NCBI RefSeq assembly: GCF_000759435.1
Contig: NZ_JRJG01000251.1
Coordinates: 1 to 50,979, forward strand
Direction of reading: 5' to 3'
DNA length: 50,979 nucleotides
DNA from: Hoeflea sp. BAL378
GTDB lineage: Bacteria; Pseudomonadota; Alphaproteobacteria; Rhizobiales; Rhizobiaceae
Below, piece by piece: positions 33,023 to 42,608 of the stretch. Position numbers and translations under genes: made by a program. A model generated the notes under the pieces. That model was not told the origin of the DNA. It saw nothing but the letters and a program-made list of their open reading frames with translations, and made no database searches. The first letter of the stretch is position 1; the number at the start of each line of letters is the position of its first letter.

Positions 33023-34510
33023 TTACTTGGCGTTTACGGCGTAATCCATGACGTGGAAGATGTAATTCTGCTCGATGACGCCATCGAACAGGTGCGCCCA
33101 CGGGCCCTTGGCCATCACCGCGACGTCCTCGCCCGAATGGGTTTCCGACGACATCGGGATCAGCGCCTGCTGCAGGTAGTCCTTGTCCATGGCCTGTTCG
33201 TTGGTCAGGTCGGGACGCGAACCGGTCCACTGGGTGTCCTGCTTGAGCACCGAACCCGCGCCGTTGAGGAAGCCGGCAACCGTGTAGGGCTTGCCGTCGT
33301 CGCTCAAGAGCGGCGTGCCGGTGTGCTCGACGCCGGCGCCGTTGACATCGTAGCACAGGCCGGTGATCGGCGAGCCGCGGCCGCAATAGCCGTTGAACGA
33401 GATCGCATGCTCGTGGTCGGCGGTGACGATGATGAGCGTGTCTTCGTCATTGGTGAGTTCGTCGGCGAGCGCGATGGCGTCGGCGAAGGCCTTGCCGTCG
33501 GTCAGGGTGCGGTAGAGGTTGCCGTCATGGTTGGCGTGGTCGACGCGACCGCTTTCGACCATGAGGTAGAAGCCGTTCTCGTTGCCCGACAGGCTCTTGA
33601 TGGTGGCCGCGGTCATTTCGGCCAGCGAAGGTTCGCCGGTGCGGTCGGCTTCGTATTTCATGTGCGAGGATTCGAACAGGCCGAGAACCGGAGTGGTTGC
33701 GGCGTCGCCAAGCGCTGCGAAGGTTTCGTCGTTCCAGACATATTGCGCGCCGGCTACCTTGGCTTCCTCGATGAGGTTGCGGCCGTCGGTGCGCTTTCCG
33801 CCCTTGTCTTCCTCATCCTTGGCGTCGGCGGGGATGAACATGCCGCGACCGCCGCCCAGGGCGATGTCGATGACGCCGGCCTTCATCTGCTCGATGAGTT
33901 GGTCGGCGATGTCCTTCTGGGCGCAGCCTTCCGGCAGCGCACCGTTGTGTTCCCAGTCGCGCTGGGCGGTCTTGGCGTAGACGGCGGCCGGCGTCGCATG
34001 GGTGATGCGGGCGGTGGAGACGACGCCCACCGACTTGCCCGCCTCGGAGACGATTTCGGCGAAGGTCTTGAGCTGGTGATCGAGGCCGGCGGCGCAATCG
34101 GCTTCGGCGACAGTCTCGTCGATGTTGATCATGCCGTTCTTGGACTTGACGCCCGTGTTCATGGCGGAGGCGGTCGGCGCGCTGTCGGCGGTCTGGCCGT
34201 TGGTGGTGTAGGTCTTCACCAGGGCCAGGTTCGGAAAGGCTTCCTGCGGCTGCACGTAATCATCGCCCAGGCCACCGGCCTGCTGGCCCGAGAACAGGCG
34301 GATGGCGTAGTTGGTGCCGACGCCGTTGCCGTCAGCGGTGAACAGGATGACGTTCTTGGCGCGGCCGGTAATCGGCTGGCGCGCCACCATCTCCTGGATC
34401 CTCGCCTGCGCGTCGGTGAACCATTTGGAATCCTTCTGCGGGAGCTCCTGAGTGAGCGCCACGTTGGTGGACAGTAGGACTGCAAGCGATGCAATCAGCA
34501 GGTTTTTCAT
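33023..34510 (-). CDS. phoA: Alkaline phosphatase (PhoA family)
   Basis: A 495-aa secreted zinc-dependent phosphomonoesterase. A signal peptide (LLIASLAVLLSTNVALT) precedes the domain. Asp60 (FTADGNG) is the first metal ligand and the nucleophile Ser110 sits in TADSAPTAS. Later metal ligands are visible in ESGRVDHANHDGN, TADHEHA and ETHSGEDVAVMAKGP. The product should release phosphate from organic esters in the periplasm, and a Pho box lies upstream. It heads the strand containing the DUF3299/ABC/PCuAC genes but is separated from them by a hairpin. Confidence 0.94.
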   Translation of the reverse strand: MKNLLIASLAVLLSTNVALTQELPQKDSKWFTDAQARIQEMVARQPITGRAKNVILFTADGNGVGTNYAIRLFSGQQAGGLGDDYVQPQEAFPNLALVKTYTTNGQTADSAPTASAMNTGVKSKNGMINIDETVAEADCAAGLDHQLKTFAEIVSEAGKSVGVVSTARITHATPAAVYAKTAQRDWEHNGALPEGCAQKDIADQLIEQMKAGVIDIALGGGRGMFIPADAKDEEDKGGKRTDGRNLIEEAKVAGAQYVWNDETFAALGDAATTPVLGLFESSHMKYEADRTGEPSLAEMTAATIKSLSGNENGFYLMVESGRVDHANHDGNLYRTLTDGKAFADAIALADELTNDEDTLIIVTADHEHAISFNGYCGRGSPITGLCYDVNGAGVEHTGTPLLSDDGKPYTVAGFLNGAGSVLKQDTQWTGSRPDLTNEQAMDKDYLQQALIPMSSETHSGEDVAVMAKGPWAHLFDGVIEQNYIFHVMDYAVNAK

Positions 34511-34558
34511 GATGATCTCCGTTGTCTCATACGAGCGAGTTTGGCCCGGATCCTTGTT

Positions 34559-34576
34559 AGGACGGAGTCATGACAG
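34559..34576 (-). promoter_or_regulatory. Candidate Pho box upstream of phoA
   Basis: Reading the minus strand, CTGTCAT is followed by GACT and CCGTCCT, i.e. two imperfect 7-base units 11 bases apart, the PhoB box pattern CTGTCAT-N4-CTGTCAT. The second unit matches at five of seven positions. It lies 49-66 bases before the phoA ATG. Regulation of phoA by phosphate starvation is the expected reading. Confidence 0.6.
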
Positions 34577-34666
34577 GCAGATTACACCCGTCTGCCGCTG
34601 CCCGAAAAAAGCCGCAATGTCCGCCGGTCTTCACGGCGGTGCGCGCGACCCGGGCCGGCCGGAGCG

Positions 34667-35176
34667 TCACCGCATCAGCTTCTCGATCGGGAAGATCGCG
34701 CAGGTCTCGGTGCCGTGCGCGAGCAGCTTTCCGGACGCGTCGCGCAGGAACGACTCGGAGGTGGCGATGGTCTTGCCGCGATGCAACACGCGGCCCTCGC
34801 AGGACAATTCGTCCATGCCCGGCAGGATCGGCCGGGTCAGGTTGAGCTTGAACTCGACCGTGGTGTAGCCCTCGCCGGGGGCGAGCGTCGTCATCACCGC
34901 GCAGGCAAGCGCCGAATCCATGATCGTCGCCGCCCAGCCGCCATGGATGGTGCCGAGCGGATTGAGGTGATCGGTGGTGGGAACGCCGGAGAACACGATC
35001 AGACCCTCCTCGACCCGTGTGAGCCAGAAGTTCAACGTCCTGGCCATGGCCGCGCCGGGCAGCCGACCGTCGAGGATGCCTTGCATGACCGACAGGCCGC
35101 CTTCGCGCGCCACCAGCTCGAGGGGAACAATACCCGAAAACTGCCGGACGGCCGGATTGTCTGGCGCTTCGCTCAT
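34667..35176 (-). CDS. PaaI-family acyl-CoA thioesterase
   Basis: A 169-aa hotdog-fold protein with the PaaI signature [21 protein letters not shown], in which HGG and the following Asp form the active site. It should hydrolyse an aromatic or other acyl-CoA, though the substrate is unknown. ATG at 35176 overlaps the recO stop by four bases (ATGA), so the two are coupled. This gene is at the end of the lepB-rnc-era-recO run. The family resemblance starts near residue 10. Confidence 0.9.
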   Translation of the reverse strand: MSEAPDNPAVRQFSGIVPLELVAREGGLSVMQGILDGRLPGAAMARTLNFWLTRVEEGLIVFSGVPTTDHLNPLGTIHGGWAATIMDSALACAVMTTLAPGEGYTTVEFKLNLTRPILPGMDELSCEGRVLHRGKTIATSESFLRDASGKLLAHGTETCAIFPIEKLMR

Positions 35177-35943
35177 GAGACCTGCTCCTCGTCGCGCATC
35201 GCGACCGTGGGGGATTGCGGCATCGCCTTGAGCGCCGCGGTGCAAAAGCTCTCGCGGCTGACCGGCGGCTCGATGCCGCGGGCCTCGAACACATGCCGGT
35301 TGAGGAAATAGCCGCTCAGGCGGAACGCCTGGCCGAGCGTCTCGGCATCCGTGCAGGGCACGTTCCGGTCGGCCAGGAATTCCGGCAGCGCCAGCAGCCG
35401 GTCGGCCCAGGGCGCCCCGGCGCCGGCGGAGACGGCGCGGCCGGTCTTGGGCGAGACATAGACGAGACCGGATCGCGCGCCGGTGGCGGCGCAGGCGCTC
35501 AGATCCAGCCCGAACCCCAGATCCTCGAGCACCGCGAGCTCGAACCGGACATAGAGCGCCCCGGCCTCGGCCGGCGTGTCGAGACTGTCGAGAATGATGG
35601 CGAAGGCGTCATGCAGGCGGGGATGGGAATCGCGCTCGGGCAGCAGCCGAAGCAGCGCCGCCATGGTCTGGACCCCGTGCAGGCCGATGGCGCTCTGCAT
35701 CAGGTGCCCTGCCCGGCCGTTGATAAGCTCGACCTGGTACTGGCCTAGATGCTCATCGAGCCGGGCGCGCCAGACCAGGTCCACCGAATTGCCGGGCTGC
35801 AGCACCGGCTGCAGCCGCTTGGAGCGGCCGCCGCGGACGATGCCCATGTGCCGTCCATGCGCGTGGGTCATCACCTCGGCGATGACCGAGGTCTCGCCAT
35901 GCTTCCTCAGGCCCAGGATGATTCCCTCGTCGCGCCATTCCAT
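35173..35943 (-). CDS. recO: DNA repair protein RecO
   Basis: A 256-aa RecO protein that helps load RecA at gaps through the RecFOR pathway. The N-terminal OB-fold is [43 protein letters not shown], and the C-terminal helical domain contains [17 protein letters not shown]. It lies 18 bases after era, and its end overlaps the thioesterase start. This order (rnc-era-recO) is common in Rhizobiales. Length and start are normal. Confidence 0.94.
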   Translation of the reverse strand: MEWRDEGIILGLRKHGETSVIAEVMTHAHGRHMGIVRGGRSKRLQPVLQPGNSVDLVWRARLDEHLGQYQVELINGRAGHLMQSAIGLHGVQTMAALLRLLPERDSHPRLHDAFAIILDSLDTPAEAGALYVRFELAVLEDLGFGLDLSACAATGARSGLVYVSPKTGRAVSAGAGAPWADRLLALPEFLADRNVPCTDAETLGQAFRLSGYFLNRHVFEARGIEPPVSRESFCTAALKAMPQSPTVAMRDEEQVS

Positions 35944-35961
35944 CGGCTGACTCTTGACCCG

Positions 35962-36900
35962 TCAGTGCGGAAATTCAAGCCCGATCTCGCGGTAGCGCTC
36001 GGGATCGTTGCCCCAGTTGCTGCGCACCTTGACGAACAGGAACAGGTGCACTTTCTGCTCCAGGATCTCGGCGATCTCCTTGCGCGCGGCCTGGCCGATG
36101 GCCTTGATGGTCTCGCCCTTGTGGCCGAGCACGATCTTCTTCTGGCTGTCGCGCTCGACATAGATCACCTGCTCGATCCTGACCGAGCCGTCCTTCTTCT
36201 CTTCCCAGCGCTCGGTCTCGACATGCGAGGCGTAGGGCAGTTCCTGGTGGAGACGCAGATAGAGCTTCTCGCGGGTGATCTCCGCGGCGAGCTGGCGCAT
36301 CGGCAGGTCGGAGATCTGGTCCTCGGGATAGTACCAGGGACCCTCGGGCAGCGTTTTCGCCAGATAGTCCATCAGGTCCTTGCAGCCGGAGCCAGTCAGC
36401 GCCGAGATCATGAAGGTCTCGGAGAACTCGGCCTTCTCGTGGCAGGCGGCCGTCAGCGCCAAGAGCGTGTCGCGCTTGACCTGGTCGATCTTGTTGAGCA
36501 CCAGCACCTTGGGATGATGCACGTCGGCGAGCGAATCGAGCAGCGCCTCGGCGTCGCCCTTGATGCCGCGCTCGGCGTCGATCATCACCAGCACCAGGTC
36601 GCCGTCCTTGGCCCCGCCCCAGGCCGAGGTCACCATCGCCCGGTCGAGCCGCCGCTTGGGCGTGAAGATGCCGGGCGTGTCGATGAACACGATCTGCGTC
36701 CGGTCGTGGATGGCGATGCCGCGGACGATCGCCCGGGTGGTCTGCACCTTGTGCGAGACGATCGACACCTTGGCGCCGACGAGCTGGTTCATCAGCGTCG
36801 ACTTGCCGGCATTGGGCGCGCCGATCAGCGCGACGAAGCCCGAGCGGGTCGGGGCTTGCGGGTCAGACGGAGGGGCGTCCTGTTCGGGGGAGTCAGTCAT
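35962..36900 (-). CDS. era: GTPase Era
   Basis: A 312-aa GTPase that binds the 3' end of 16S rRNA and assists 30S maturation. G1 is GAPNAGKS (27-34), G3 is IDTPG, G4 is NKID, and a C-terminal KH domain contains KIVLGHKGETIKAIGQAARKEIAEIL. The start at ATG 36900 (MTDSPEQDAP) has an unusual short acidic/proline leader before the G domain. It overlaps the end of rnc by eight bases. The run lepB-rnc-era-recO appears to be one operon. Confidence 0.96.
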   Translation of the reverse strand: MTDSPEQDAPPSDPQAPTRSGFVALIGAPNAGKSTLMNQLVGAKVSIVSHKVQTTRAIVRGIAIHDRTQIVFIDTPGIFTPKRRLDRAMVTSAWGGAKDGDLVLVMIDAERGIKGDAEALLDSLADVHHPKVLVLNKIDQVKRDTLLALTAACHEKAEFSETFMISALTGSGCKDLMDYLAKTLPEGPWYYPEDQISDLPMRQLAAEITREKLYLRLHQELPYASHVETERWEEKKDGSVRIEQVIYVERDSQKKIVLGHKGETIKAIGQAARKEIAEILEQKVHLFLFVKVRSNWGNDPERYREIGLEFPH

Positions 36901-37618
36901 GATGTTTTCCTGCGCCGGGTTGCCAGACGCCTTCGCGTTCGAGAAGAGCGGTCGCGGCCACCTGTTCGGCCGCGCGTTTGGATCGGCTTTCGCCGCTGGC
37001 GGGCTCAGTCCCGCCAACTTCGACAACCACGTTGAACACGGGATCGTGGTCGGGTCCCGAGCGGCTGGTCACCCGATAGACCGGGGTGACGCCGAAGCGC
37101 GCATGCGCCCATTCCTGCAATTCGGTCTTGGCGTCGCGCCGCGCGCCGCCATCGGCCAGCGAGCGGGTTTTCCAGTATTTGTGGATGAACGCCCGCGCGG
37201 CCTCGAGCCCGGCGTCGAGATAGATCGCCGCGATCAGCGATTCCACCACGTCGGCCCGCACATTGGCCATGCGGGTGCCGGTGAGCTTCTTGACGTCCGC
37301 GCCGGTGCGGATGAATTCGTGCAGCCCCAGCTCGTCGGCGACCTCGCCGCAGGTCTGGGCGCTCACGAGCTGGTTGAGGCGCACCGACAATTCGCCCTCG
37401 CTGGCGTCGCGGAAATGCGAGAACAACAGTTCCGCCACGCACAGGCCCAGCACCCGGTCGCCCAGGAATTCCAGCCGCTCGTAGTTCCCGCCCGCCGGAT
37501 TGCGGATGCTGGCATGGGTCAGCGCCCGCTCCAGCCGCTCCGGATTGGCGAAGTGGTGGCCGATCCGCTCCTCGACGCGGGCGATGATGTCCGACGTCTT
37601 TTTCGCGGCGCGCTTCAT
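36893..37618 (-). CDS. rnc: Ribonuclease III
   Basis: A 241-aa double-stranded-RNA endonuclease. The catalytic signature is ERLEFLGDRVL, with a second acidic segment ADVVESLIAAIYLDAG, and a C-terminal dsRNA-binding domain ends at SRSKRAAEQVAATALLERE. The start was placed at ATG 37618 (MKRAAKKTSD), which overlaps the lepB stop by four bases. It processes rRNA precursors and is followed by era in an eight-base overlap. Confidence 0.95.
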   Translation of the reverse strand: MKRAAKKTSDIIARVEERIGHHFANPERLERALTHASIRNPAGGNYERLEFLGDRVLGLCVAELLFSHFRDASEGELSVRLNQLVSAQTCGEVADELGLHEFIRTGADVKKLTGTRMANVRADVVESLIAAIYLDAGLEAARAFIHKYWKTRSLADGGARRDAKTELQEWAHARFGVTPVYRVTSRSGPDHDPVFNVVVEVGGTEPASGESRSKRAAEQVAATALLEREGVWQPGAGKHHD

Positions 37619-38361
37619 CGCTGCGCGGATTTGAAGAACCGGTCGAACCTGAGGTCGGTCGGCCATTTCCAGATTTCGAGCGGCGAGGACTCCTCGGCGA
37701 TCGAGAAGAAGATGATCGTCGCCCTGCCGACGAAATTCTCGAGCGGCACGTAGCCGACGTCGAAACGGCTGTCGAGCGAGTTGTCGCGGTTGTCGCCCAT
37801 CATGAAGTAGTGGCCTTCGGGGACCACGAATTCGCGGGTGTTGTCGCCGGGCGAATTGGGATTGATGTCGAGCGTGGTGTAGCTCACCCCGTTGGGCAGC
37901 GTTTCCCTGTAGACCGGAACCGGCGTGCCCTGGTTGTAGCGGCCTTCGGGCTGGTACTCGCCCACGAGCTCGCGCGCGACCGGCTCCCCGTTGATCGACA
38001 GCACCCCGTCGGTAACCTGGATGCGGTCGCCCGGAAGCCCGATCACGCGCTTGATGTAGTCGATCTTCGGATTACTCGGCAGGCGGAACACCGCCACGTC
38101 GCCGCGCTCGGGGTTCTCGCCCCAGATGCGACCGGAAAACAGGTCGGGGGAGAACGGAATCGAATATTTGCTGTAGCCGTAGGAATATTTCGACACGAAC
38201 AGATAATCGCCCACCAGCAGCGTCTCCATCATCGATCCCGAGGGGATGCTGAAGGGCTGGAACAGCAGGGTGCGGATGATCACCGCGAGAAGCAGTGCCT
38301 GGACAAGCACCTTGACGTTTTCCCAGAGGCCGCTGGAATGACTTTTCGTTGTATCTGACAC
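37615..38361 (-). CDS. lepB: Signal peptidase I
   Basis: A 248-aa inner-membrane serine protease that removes Sec signal peptides. One N-terminal membrane helix (LVQALLLAVIIRTLLF) precedes the catalytic PSGSMMETL motif with Ser43; the general base is Lys104 in YIKRVIGLPGD, and the box-E GDNRDNSLDSR motif follows. It begins the lepB-rnc-era-recO run. About 200 bases separate it from acpS upstream, enough for its own promoter. Confidence 0.96.
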   Translation of the reverse strand: MSDTTKSHSSGLWENVKVLVQALLLAVIIRTLLFQPFSIPSGSMMETLLVGDYLFVSKYSYGYSKYSIPFSPDLFSGRIWGENPERGDVAVFRLPSNPKIDYIKRVIGLPGDRIQVTDGVLSINGEPVARELVGEYQPEGRYNQGTPVPVYRETLPNGVSYTTLDINPNSPGDNTREFVVPEGHYFMMGDNRDNSLDSRFDVGYVPLENFVGRATIIFFSIAEESSPLEIWKWPTDLRFDRFFKSAQR

Positions 38362-38568
38362 GCGTTGAATTCCTCAGGTAGGGCGCGGAAGCGCTTTCTC
38401 TAACGGTTTGCATCGTTCGCGGCAACACCGCGCATGGAAGTCCTGCCGTCCCGCGCAAGGTTGGAGTTCCATGCCGCGTTCAAATGGAATTCATTTGGCC
38501 GATAAGGACACGCATTGCGCAGGCCGCCACGCCGCCGGACGGGCAGAAACGGACCTTGCGGTCCGGCA

Positions 38569-38970
38569 TCATCTCCGGGCAAGCGCCTCGATGATGAGGA
38601 AGGCCTGCGCCATCGGATAATCATCGGTTATTGTCAAATGAATGGCGCAGGTCATGCCCTCGGGCGTCATTTCATCCAGCCGTCGGGCGGCGCCGCCGGT
38701 CAGCACCATGGTCGGCTTGCCGCCGGGCAGGTTGACCACGCCCATGTCGCGCCAGAAGACGCCCTTGGAGAGGCCGGTGCCGAGCGCCTTGGCGCAGGCC
38801 TCCTTGGCCGCGAACCGCTTGGCGTAGGAGGCGGCGCGGGTGGCGCGCCGGTCGGAGCGGATCTGTTCCACCTCGGTGAAGCACCGGCGCGTGAAACGCT
38901 CGCCATGCCGCTCGAGGGTCTTCTCGATCCGCCTGATATCGACGAGATCGCTGCCGATACCGATGATCAT
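38569..38970 (-). CDS. acpS: Holo-[acyl-carrier-protein] synthase
   Basis: A 133-aa enzyme that transfers the 4'-phosphopantetheine arm from CoA to acyl carrier protein. The signatures are [15 protein letters not shown] with the metal Asp and [14 protein letters not shown]. The ATG at 38970 (MIIGIG) fits the family start. It overlaps the DUF2062 gene by four bases, and about 200 bases separate it from lepB. Normal length. Confidence 0.95.
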   Translation of the reverse strand: MIIGIGSDLVDIRRIEKTLERHGERFTRRCFTEVEQIRSDRRATRAASYAKRFAAKEACAKALGTGLSKGVFWRDMGVVNLPGGKPTMVLTGGAARRLDEMTPEGMTCAIHLTITDDYPMAQAFLIIEALARR

Positions 38971-39578
38971 GCGCGCGTTGCCCTGTCGGCGGCCCGTTCG
39001 CGGCGCGCCGCCGCCATGTCCTGGATCCGCGCCTTGGCCCGTTCGGCAAGACGCGACTTCCTGCGCGCCTGAAACGCCCGCACGCCCCAATAGGTGAGGA
39101 TATAGAAGCCGACGGCGCAGATGATGCCGGGCGGGATCGATCCGATCAACATCGGTTTGAGCACCGGATCCCAGAGCTGGCTGATATCAAGGTGCCTGAG
39201 CAGGGCCTCCAGATTGACGTGCTTCTCGTGCCCGCCGGTCTCGATGCCGATCAGCAGGTTGCCGAGCTTGAGCGTCGAGGCCCAGATGAAGGGAAACGAC
39301 AGAGGATTGCCGAAGGCGGTTCCGAGCGCCGCGGCGACCATGTTGCCGGCAAGGACATAGGAGATCGCGAAGGCCAGGATGAAATGGAATCCGAGCAACG
39401 GCGTCCAGGAGGCGAACACGCCCGCCGCGACGCCCGCGGCAATGGCGTGCGGCGTCGCCGTCAGCCTCAGCACCCGCTTGATGAAATACTGGAACGACCG
39501 CCCAAAGGATCTGCGTGGCCAGAGCGCGGTGCGCATCCGGTCAAGGAATCCCTGGGGTTTTCGGCGACGAAACAGCAT
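38967..39578 (-). CDS. DUF2062 membrane protein
   Basis: A 203-aa inner-membrane protein with a basic N-terminus and about three membrane segments; the family pattern [39 protein letters not shown] is clear, followed by [17 protein letters not shown]. The function is unknown. The C-terminal tail is basic ([32 protein letters not shown]). It overlaps acpS by four bases and lies downstream of rsh in the conserved rhizobial arrangement. Confidence 0.88.
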   Translation of the reverse strand: MLFRRRKPQGFLDRMRTALWPRRSFGRSFQYFIKRVLRLTATPHAIAAGVAAGVFASWTPLLGFHFILAFAISYVLAGNMVAAALGTAFGNPLSFPFIWASTLKLGNLLIGIETGGHEKHVNLEALLRHLDISQLWDPVLKPMLIGSIPPGIICAVGFYILTYWGVRAFQARRKSRLAERAKARIQDMAAARRERAADRATRA

Positions 39579-39836
39579 GGGTGTCCGTATATGCCTCTCT
39601 TTGTGTCAGCCCTAAGTCAGCGCGGAAAATTTCATTCCGAAAGCCATTGCCGGCGGTCCGTCGGCATGACTATGCACGACAACAGCGAAGAACTGGTAAA
39701 AAAACCTTCGCGTGAGATGGCCGCAAGCGGCGGGCGGCGGCACGGATGCAGGCCGCGCCCGCAGGGTTCAAATGGGCGCGCGCGAGCGGGAAATCAAGGC
39801 TGCGCGGCCGCGAGTGGGCCGACGCGGGGCGCACCT

Positions 39837-42074
39837 CTATTCGTAGACCCGCTCGACCGTGGAGACCGATCCCAGCCCCTTGATCTGGGTGATGAGCTGG
39901 TTGAGGTGCTTGAGATCCCAGACCTGCAGGTCGATCAGCATCTCGGTGAAATCGGCGGCGACGCGGACCATCGACAGGGTCTGGATATTGGTCTCGCTGG
40001 TGGCCACCGCCTGCGCCACTTCCGCAAGCGTCCCCGGCGCATTGATGGCGGTCACCAGGATGCGCGCCGGAAACCGGTTCTTGTTGTTCTCGTCGATGTC
40101 CCAGCGGATGTCGATCCAGCGGTTGGGTTCGTCGTCGAACTTGGTCAGGCCCGGCGACTGGATCGGATAGATGGTGATCCCCGCCCCCGGCTCGAGAATG
40201 CCGACGATGCGGTCTCCGGGCACCGCGCCGCCCGGACCGAAGCGGACCACCGAATTGTCGTCCATGCCGCGGATCGGCATCGCGTCCATGTCCGGATCGG
40301 GTCCGATCTTGCGCGTCGTCGTCGCCGTCTTCTGCGATTTGTTGAGCCCCGGCAGCTTGAAGATCAGCCCCGCGGCGCTGCGCAGGTTGAACCAGCCCTC
40401 GTCGGCGGGCTTGCGCGGCGAGACCCGGGTCTCCTGGTGGTTGGGATAGACCGCCTTGAACACGTCCTCCGAGACCAGCTCGCCGCGCCCGACGGCGGCC
40501 AGCATGTCCTCGACATCCTTCTGGCCCAGGCGGTAGAGCACGGGCTTCAGCCCCTCGCGCGACAGCGGCTTGCCGGCGCGGGTGAAGGTGCGCTCGAGAA
40601 TGCGCATGCCGAGCCCCGAATACTGCTTGCGCACCGCCGCCTTGGTGGCCCGGCGGATCGCCGCGCGGGCCTTGCCGGTGACGACGATTTCCTCCCAGGC
40701 CGGCGGCGGCACCTGCACGCCCGAGCGCAGGATCTCGACTTCGTCGCCATTGGCGAGCCGCGTCACCAGCGGCATGATCCGGCCGTTGATCTTGGCGCCG
40801 ACGCAGGTGTCGCCGACATCGGTGTGGACCGCATAAGCGAAATCGATCGGGGTCGCGCCGCGCGGCAGCGCGATGAGCTGGCCCTTGGGCGTGAAGCAGA
40901 ACACCTGGTCCTGGAACAGCTCGAGCTTGGTGTGCTCGAGGAACTCCTCCGGATTGTCGCCCACCGACAGCGCCTCGATGGTCTGGCGCAGCCAGGAATA
41001 GGCGCGCGAATCCTTCGACAGCAGCCCCTCGCCGCCGGTCGTGGCGTCCTTGTAGAGCGCATGCGCCGCCACGCCGCGTTCGGCGATGTCCTGCATCCGG
41101 CCGGTGCGGATCTGCAGCTCGACGCGCTGCCGCGACGGGCCGACGATGGTTGTGTGGATCGAGCGGTAATCGTTCTGCTTGGGCGTCGAGATATAGTCCT
41201 TGAAGCGTCCCGGCACCACCGACCAGCGCATGTGCACGATGCCGAGCGCCCGGTAGCAGTCGGCCTCGGTGTCGACGATGATGCGGAAGCCGAACACGTC
41301 CGAAAGCTGCTCGAAGGACAGCGACTTGGACTGCATCTTGCGGAACACCGAATAGGCCTTCTTCTGCCGGCCCTTCACCGTGGCCTTCAGGCCCTCGTGG
41401 CTGAACAGCGCCGACAGCTCGTCCTCGATGGTGTGGATCAGGTCGCGGTTGCGCTTGGAGAGTTCCGCGAGCTTGCCGGTCACCGTCTCGTAGGCTTCGC
41501 GGTTGATGTTCTTGAAGGCGAGCTCTTCCAGCTCCTCGCGCATGTCCTGCATGCCCATGCGCCCGGCCAGCGGCGCATAGATGTCCATGGTTTCCTCGGC
41601 GATGCGGGCGCGCTTTTCCGGCGGCACATGCTCGAGCGTGCGCATGTTGTGCAGCCGGTCGGCGAGCTTGACCAGCAGCACGCGCACGTCGTCGGAGATG
41701 GCGAGCAGCAGCTTGCGCAGGTTTTCGGCCTGCTTGGCGCGCTTGGTGACCAGATCGAGCTTCTTGATCTTGGTCAGCCCCTCGACCAGCCGGCCGATGT
41801 CCTCGCCGAACAGCTCGTCGATCTCGGCCCTGGTGGCGGTGGTGTCCTCGATCGTGTCGTGCAGCAGCGCCACCGCGATGGTGGATTCGTCGAGCCGCAT
41901 CTCGGTGAGGATCGCGGCCACTTCCAGCGGGTGGGAAATATAGGGATCGCCGCTGGCGCGCATCTGCTTGCCATGCTTCTGCATGGCGTAAACATAGGCC
42001 TTGTTGAGCAGGGCCTCGTTGACGTCGGGCTTGTATTTTTGCACGCGCTCCACGAGCTCGTACTGACGCATCAT
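39837..42074 (-). CDS. rsh: Bifunctional (p)ppGpp synthetase/hydrolase (RSH, RelA/SpoT)
   Basis: A 745-aa RSH enzyme controlling the stringent response. The HD hydrolase domain has His48 and His72-Asp73 (LLHDTIEDT); the synthetase domain contains EQLSDVFGFRIIVDTEADCYRALG; a TGS domain begins around DQVFCFTPKGQLIALPRGATPIDFAYAVH; and an ACT domain forms the end (RILVTAINAPGTLAEVAQAVATSETNIQTLS). Start ATG at 42074 has GGAG 10 bases upstream; a second ATG at 42071 follows. Located after rpoZ with a hairpin between, so a link to RNA polymerase control by ppGpp is natural. Confidence 0.96.
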   Translation of the reverse strand: MMRQYELVERVQKYKPDVNEALLNKAYVYAMQKHGKQMRASGDPYISHPLEVAAILTEMRLDESTIAVALLHDTIEDTTATRAEIDELFGEDIGRLVEGLTKIKKLDLVTKRAKQAENLRKLLLAISDDVRVLLVKLADRLHNMRTLEHVPPEKRARIAEETMDIYAPLAGRMGMQDMREELEELAFKNINREAYETVTGKLAELSKRNRDLIHTIEDELSALFSHEGLKATVKGRQKKAYSVFRKMQSKSLSFEQLSDVFGFRIIVDTEADCYRALGIVHMRWSVVPGRFKDYISTPKQNDYRSIHTTIVGPSRQRVELQIRTGRMQDIAERGVAAHALYKDATTGGEGLLSKDSRAYSWLRQTIEALSVGDNPEEFLEHTKLELFQDQVFCFTPKGQLIALPRGATPIDFAYAVHTDVGDTCVGAKINGRIMPLVTRLANGDEVEILRSGVQVPPPAWEEIVVTGKARAAIRRATKAAVRKQYSGLGMRILERTFTRAGKPLSREGLKPVLYRLGQKDVEDMLAAVGRGELVSEDVFKAVYPNHQETRVSPRKPADEGWFNLRSAAGLIFKLPGLNKSQKTATTTRKIGPDPDMDAMPIRGMDDNSVVRFGPGGAVPGDRIVGILEPGAGITIYPIQSPGLTKFDDEPNRWIDIRWDIDENNKNRFPARILVTAINAPGTLAEVAQAVATSETNIQTLSMVRVAADFTEMLIDLQVWDLKHLNQLITQIKGLGSVSTVERVYE

Positions 42075-42098
42075 CGCAAGGACTCTCCACGACAAGAA

Positions 42099-42127
42099 AA
42101 TGCGCCGAATCGAACGACCGGCGCATT
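42099..42127 (-). terminator. Hairpin between rpoZ and rsh (terminator/attenuator-like)
   Basis: On the minus strand AATGCGCCG and CGGCGCATT make a nine-base perfect stem with an 11-base loop, followed by TTTCTTG. It lies about 80 bases after the rpoZ stop and 25 bases before the rsh start. It could stop rpoZ transcripts or attenuate rsh expression. The AATGC/GCATT ends give an A-T-rich stem foot and T-run as in intrinsic terminators. Confidence 0.55.
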
Positions 42128-42206
42128 GTCCCGCATCAGTTGTCTCTCGGCTCCAGGATCAGGTGTCGCCAATCCGGTGCAGACCGGCGCACTTTCATCC
42201 CGACGC

Positions 42207-42608
42207 TTAATAGTCGTCGCTTTTCTCCGGCGGGACAAGCCCTTCAATGCCGGCAAGCAGATCTTCTTCCGACATCGAGCCGAAGGAGACGGATTCGGGC
42301 TGATCGTCCTCGGCGGCCGCTTCTTCCACGGCTTCGCCGGCGGGGATGAACCGGCCCGGATCGGGCTCGGGCTCGTCCACTTCGACATGCTTCTGCAGCG
42401 AGTGGATCAGATCTTCCTTGAGATCGCCCGGAGACAGGGTCTCGTCGGCGATTTCGCGCAAGGCGACGACCGGATTCTTGTCGTTGTCGCGGGGGATGGT
42501 GATCGAAGCGCCCTGCGAAATCTGGCGGGCGCGGTGACTGGCGAGAAGCACCAGCTCAAAACGATTATCAACTTTGTCGATGCAATCTTCGACTGTGACG
42601 CGGGCCAT
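42207..42608 (-). CDS. rpoZ: RNA polymerase omega subunit
   Basis: A 133-aa omega subunit that helps assemble RNA polymerase and contributes to the ppGpp site. The core [34 protein letters not shown] is diagnostic, followed by [17 protein letters not shown] and an acidic tail that is longer than in E. coli, as usual in alphaproteobacteria. The start ATG at 42608 is fixed by the MARVTVEDC pattern. rsh lies downstream. Confidence 0.95.
   Translation of the reverse strand: MARVTVEDCIDKVDNRFELVLLASHRARQISQGASITIPRDNDKNPVVALREIADETLSPGDLKEDLIHSLQKHVEVDEPEPDPGRFIPAGEAVEEAAAEDDQPESVSFGSMSEEDLLAGIEGLVPPEKSDDY

Noticed and set aside
31712-34477. 921-codon plus-strand open frame
   Set aside because: Antisense to the ABC genes and phoA, whose motifs are clear. 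Low-complexity composition typical of a shadow frame.
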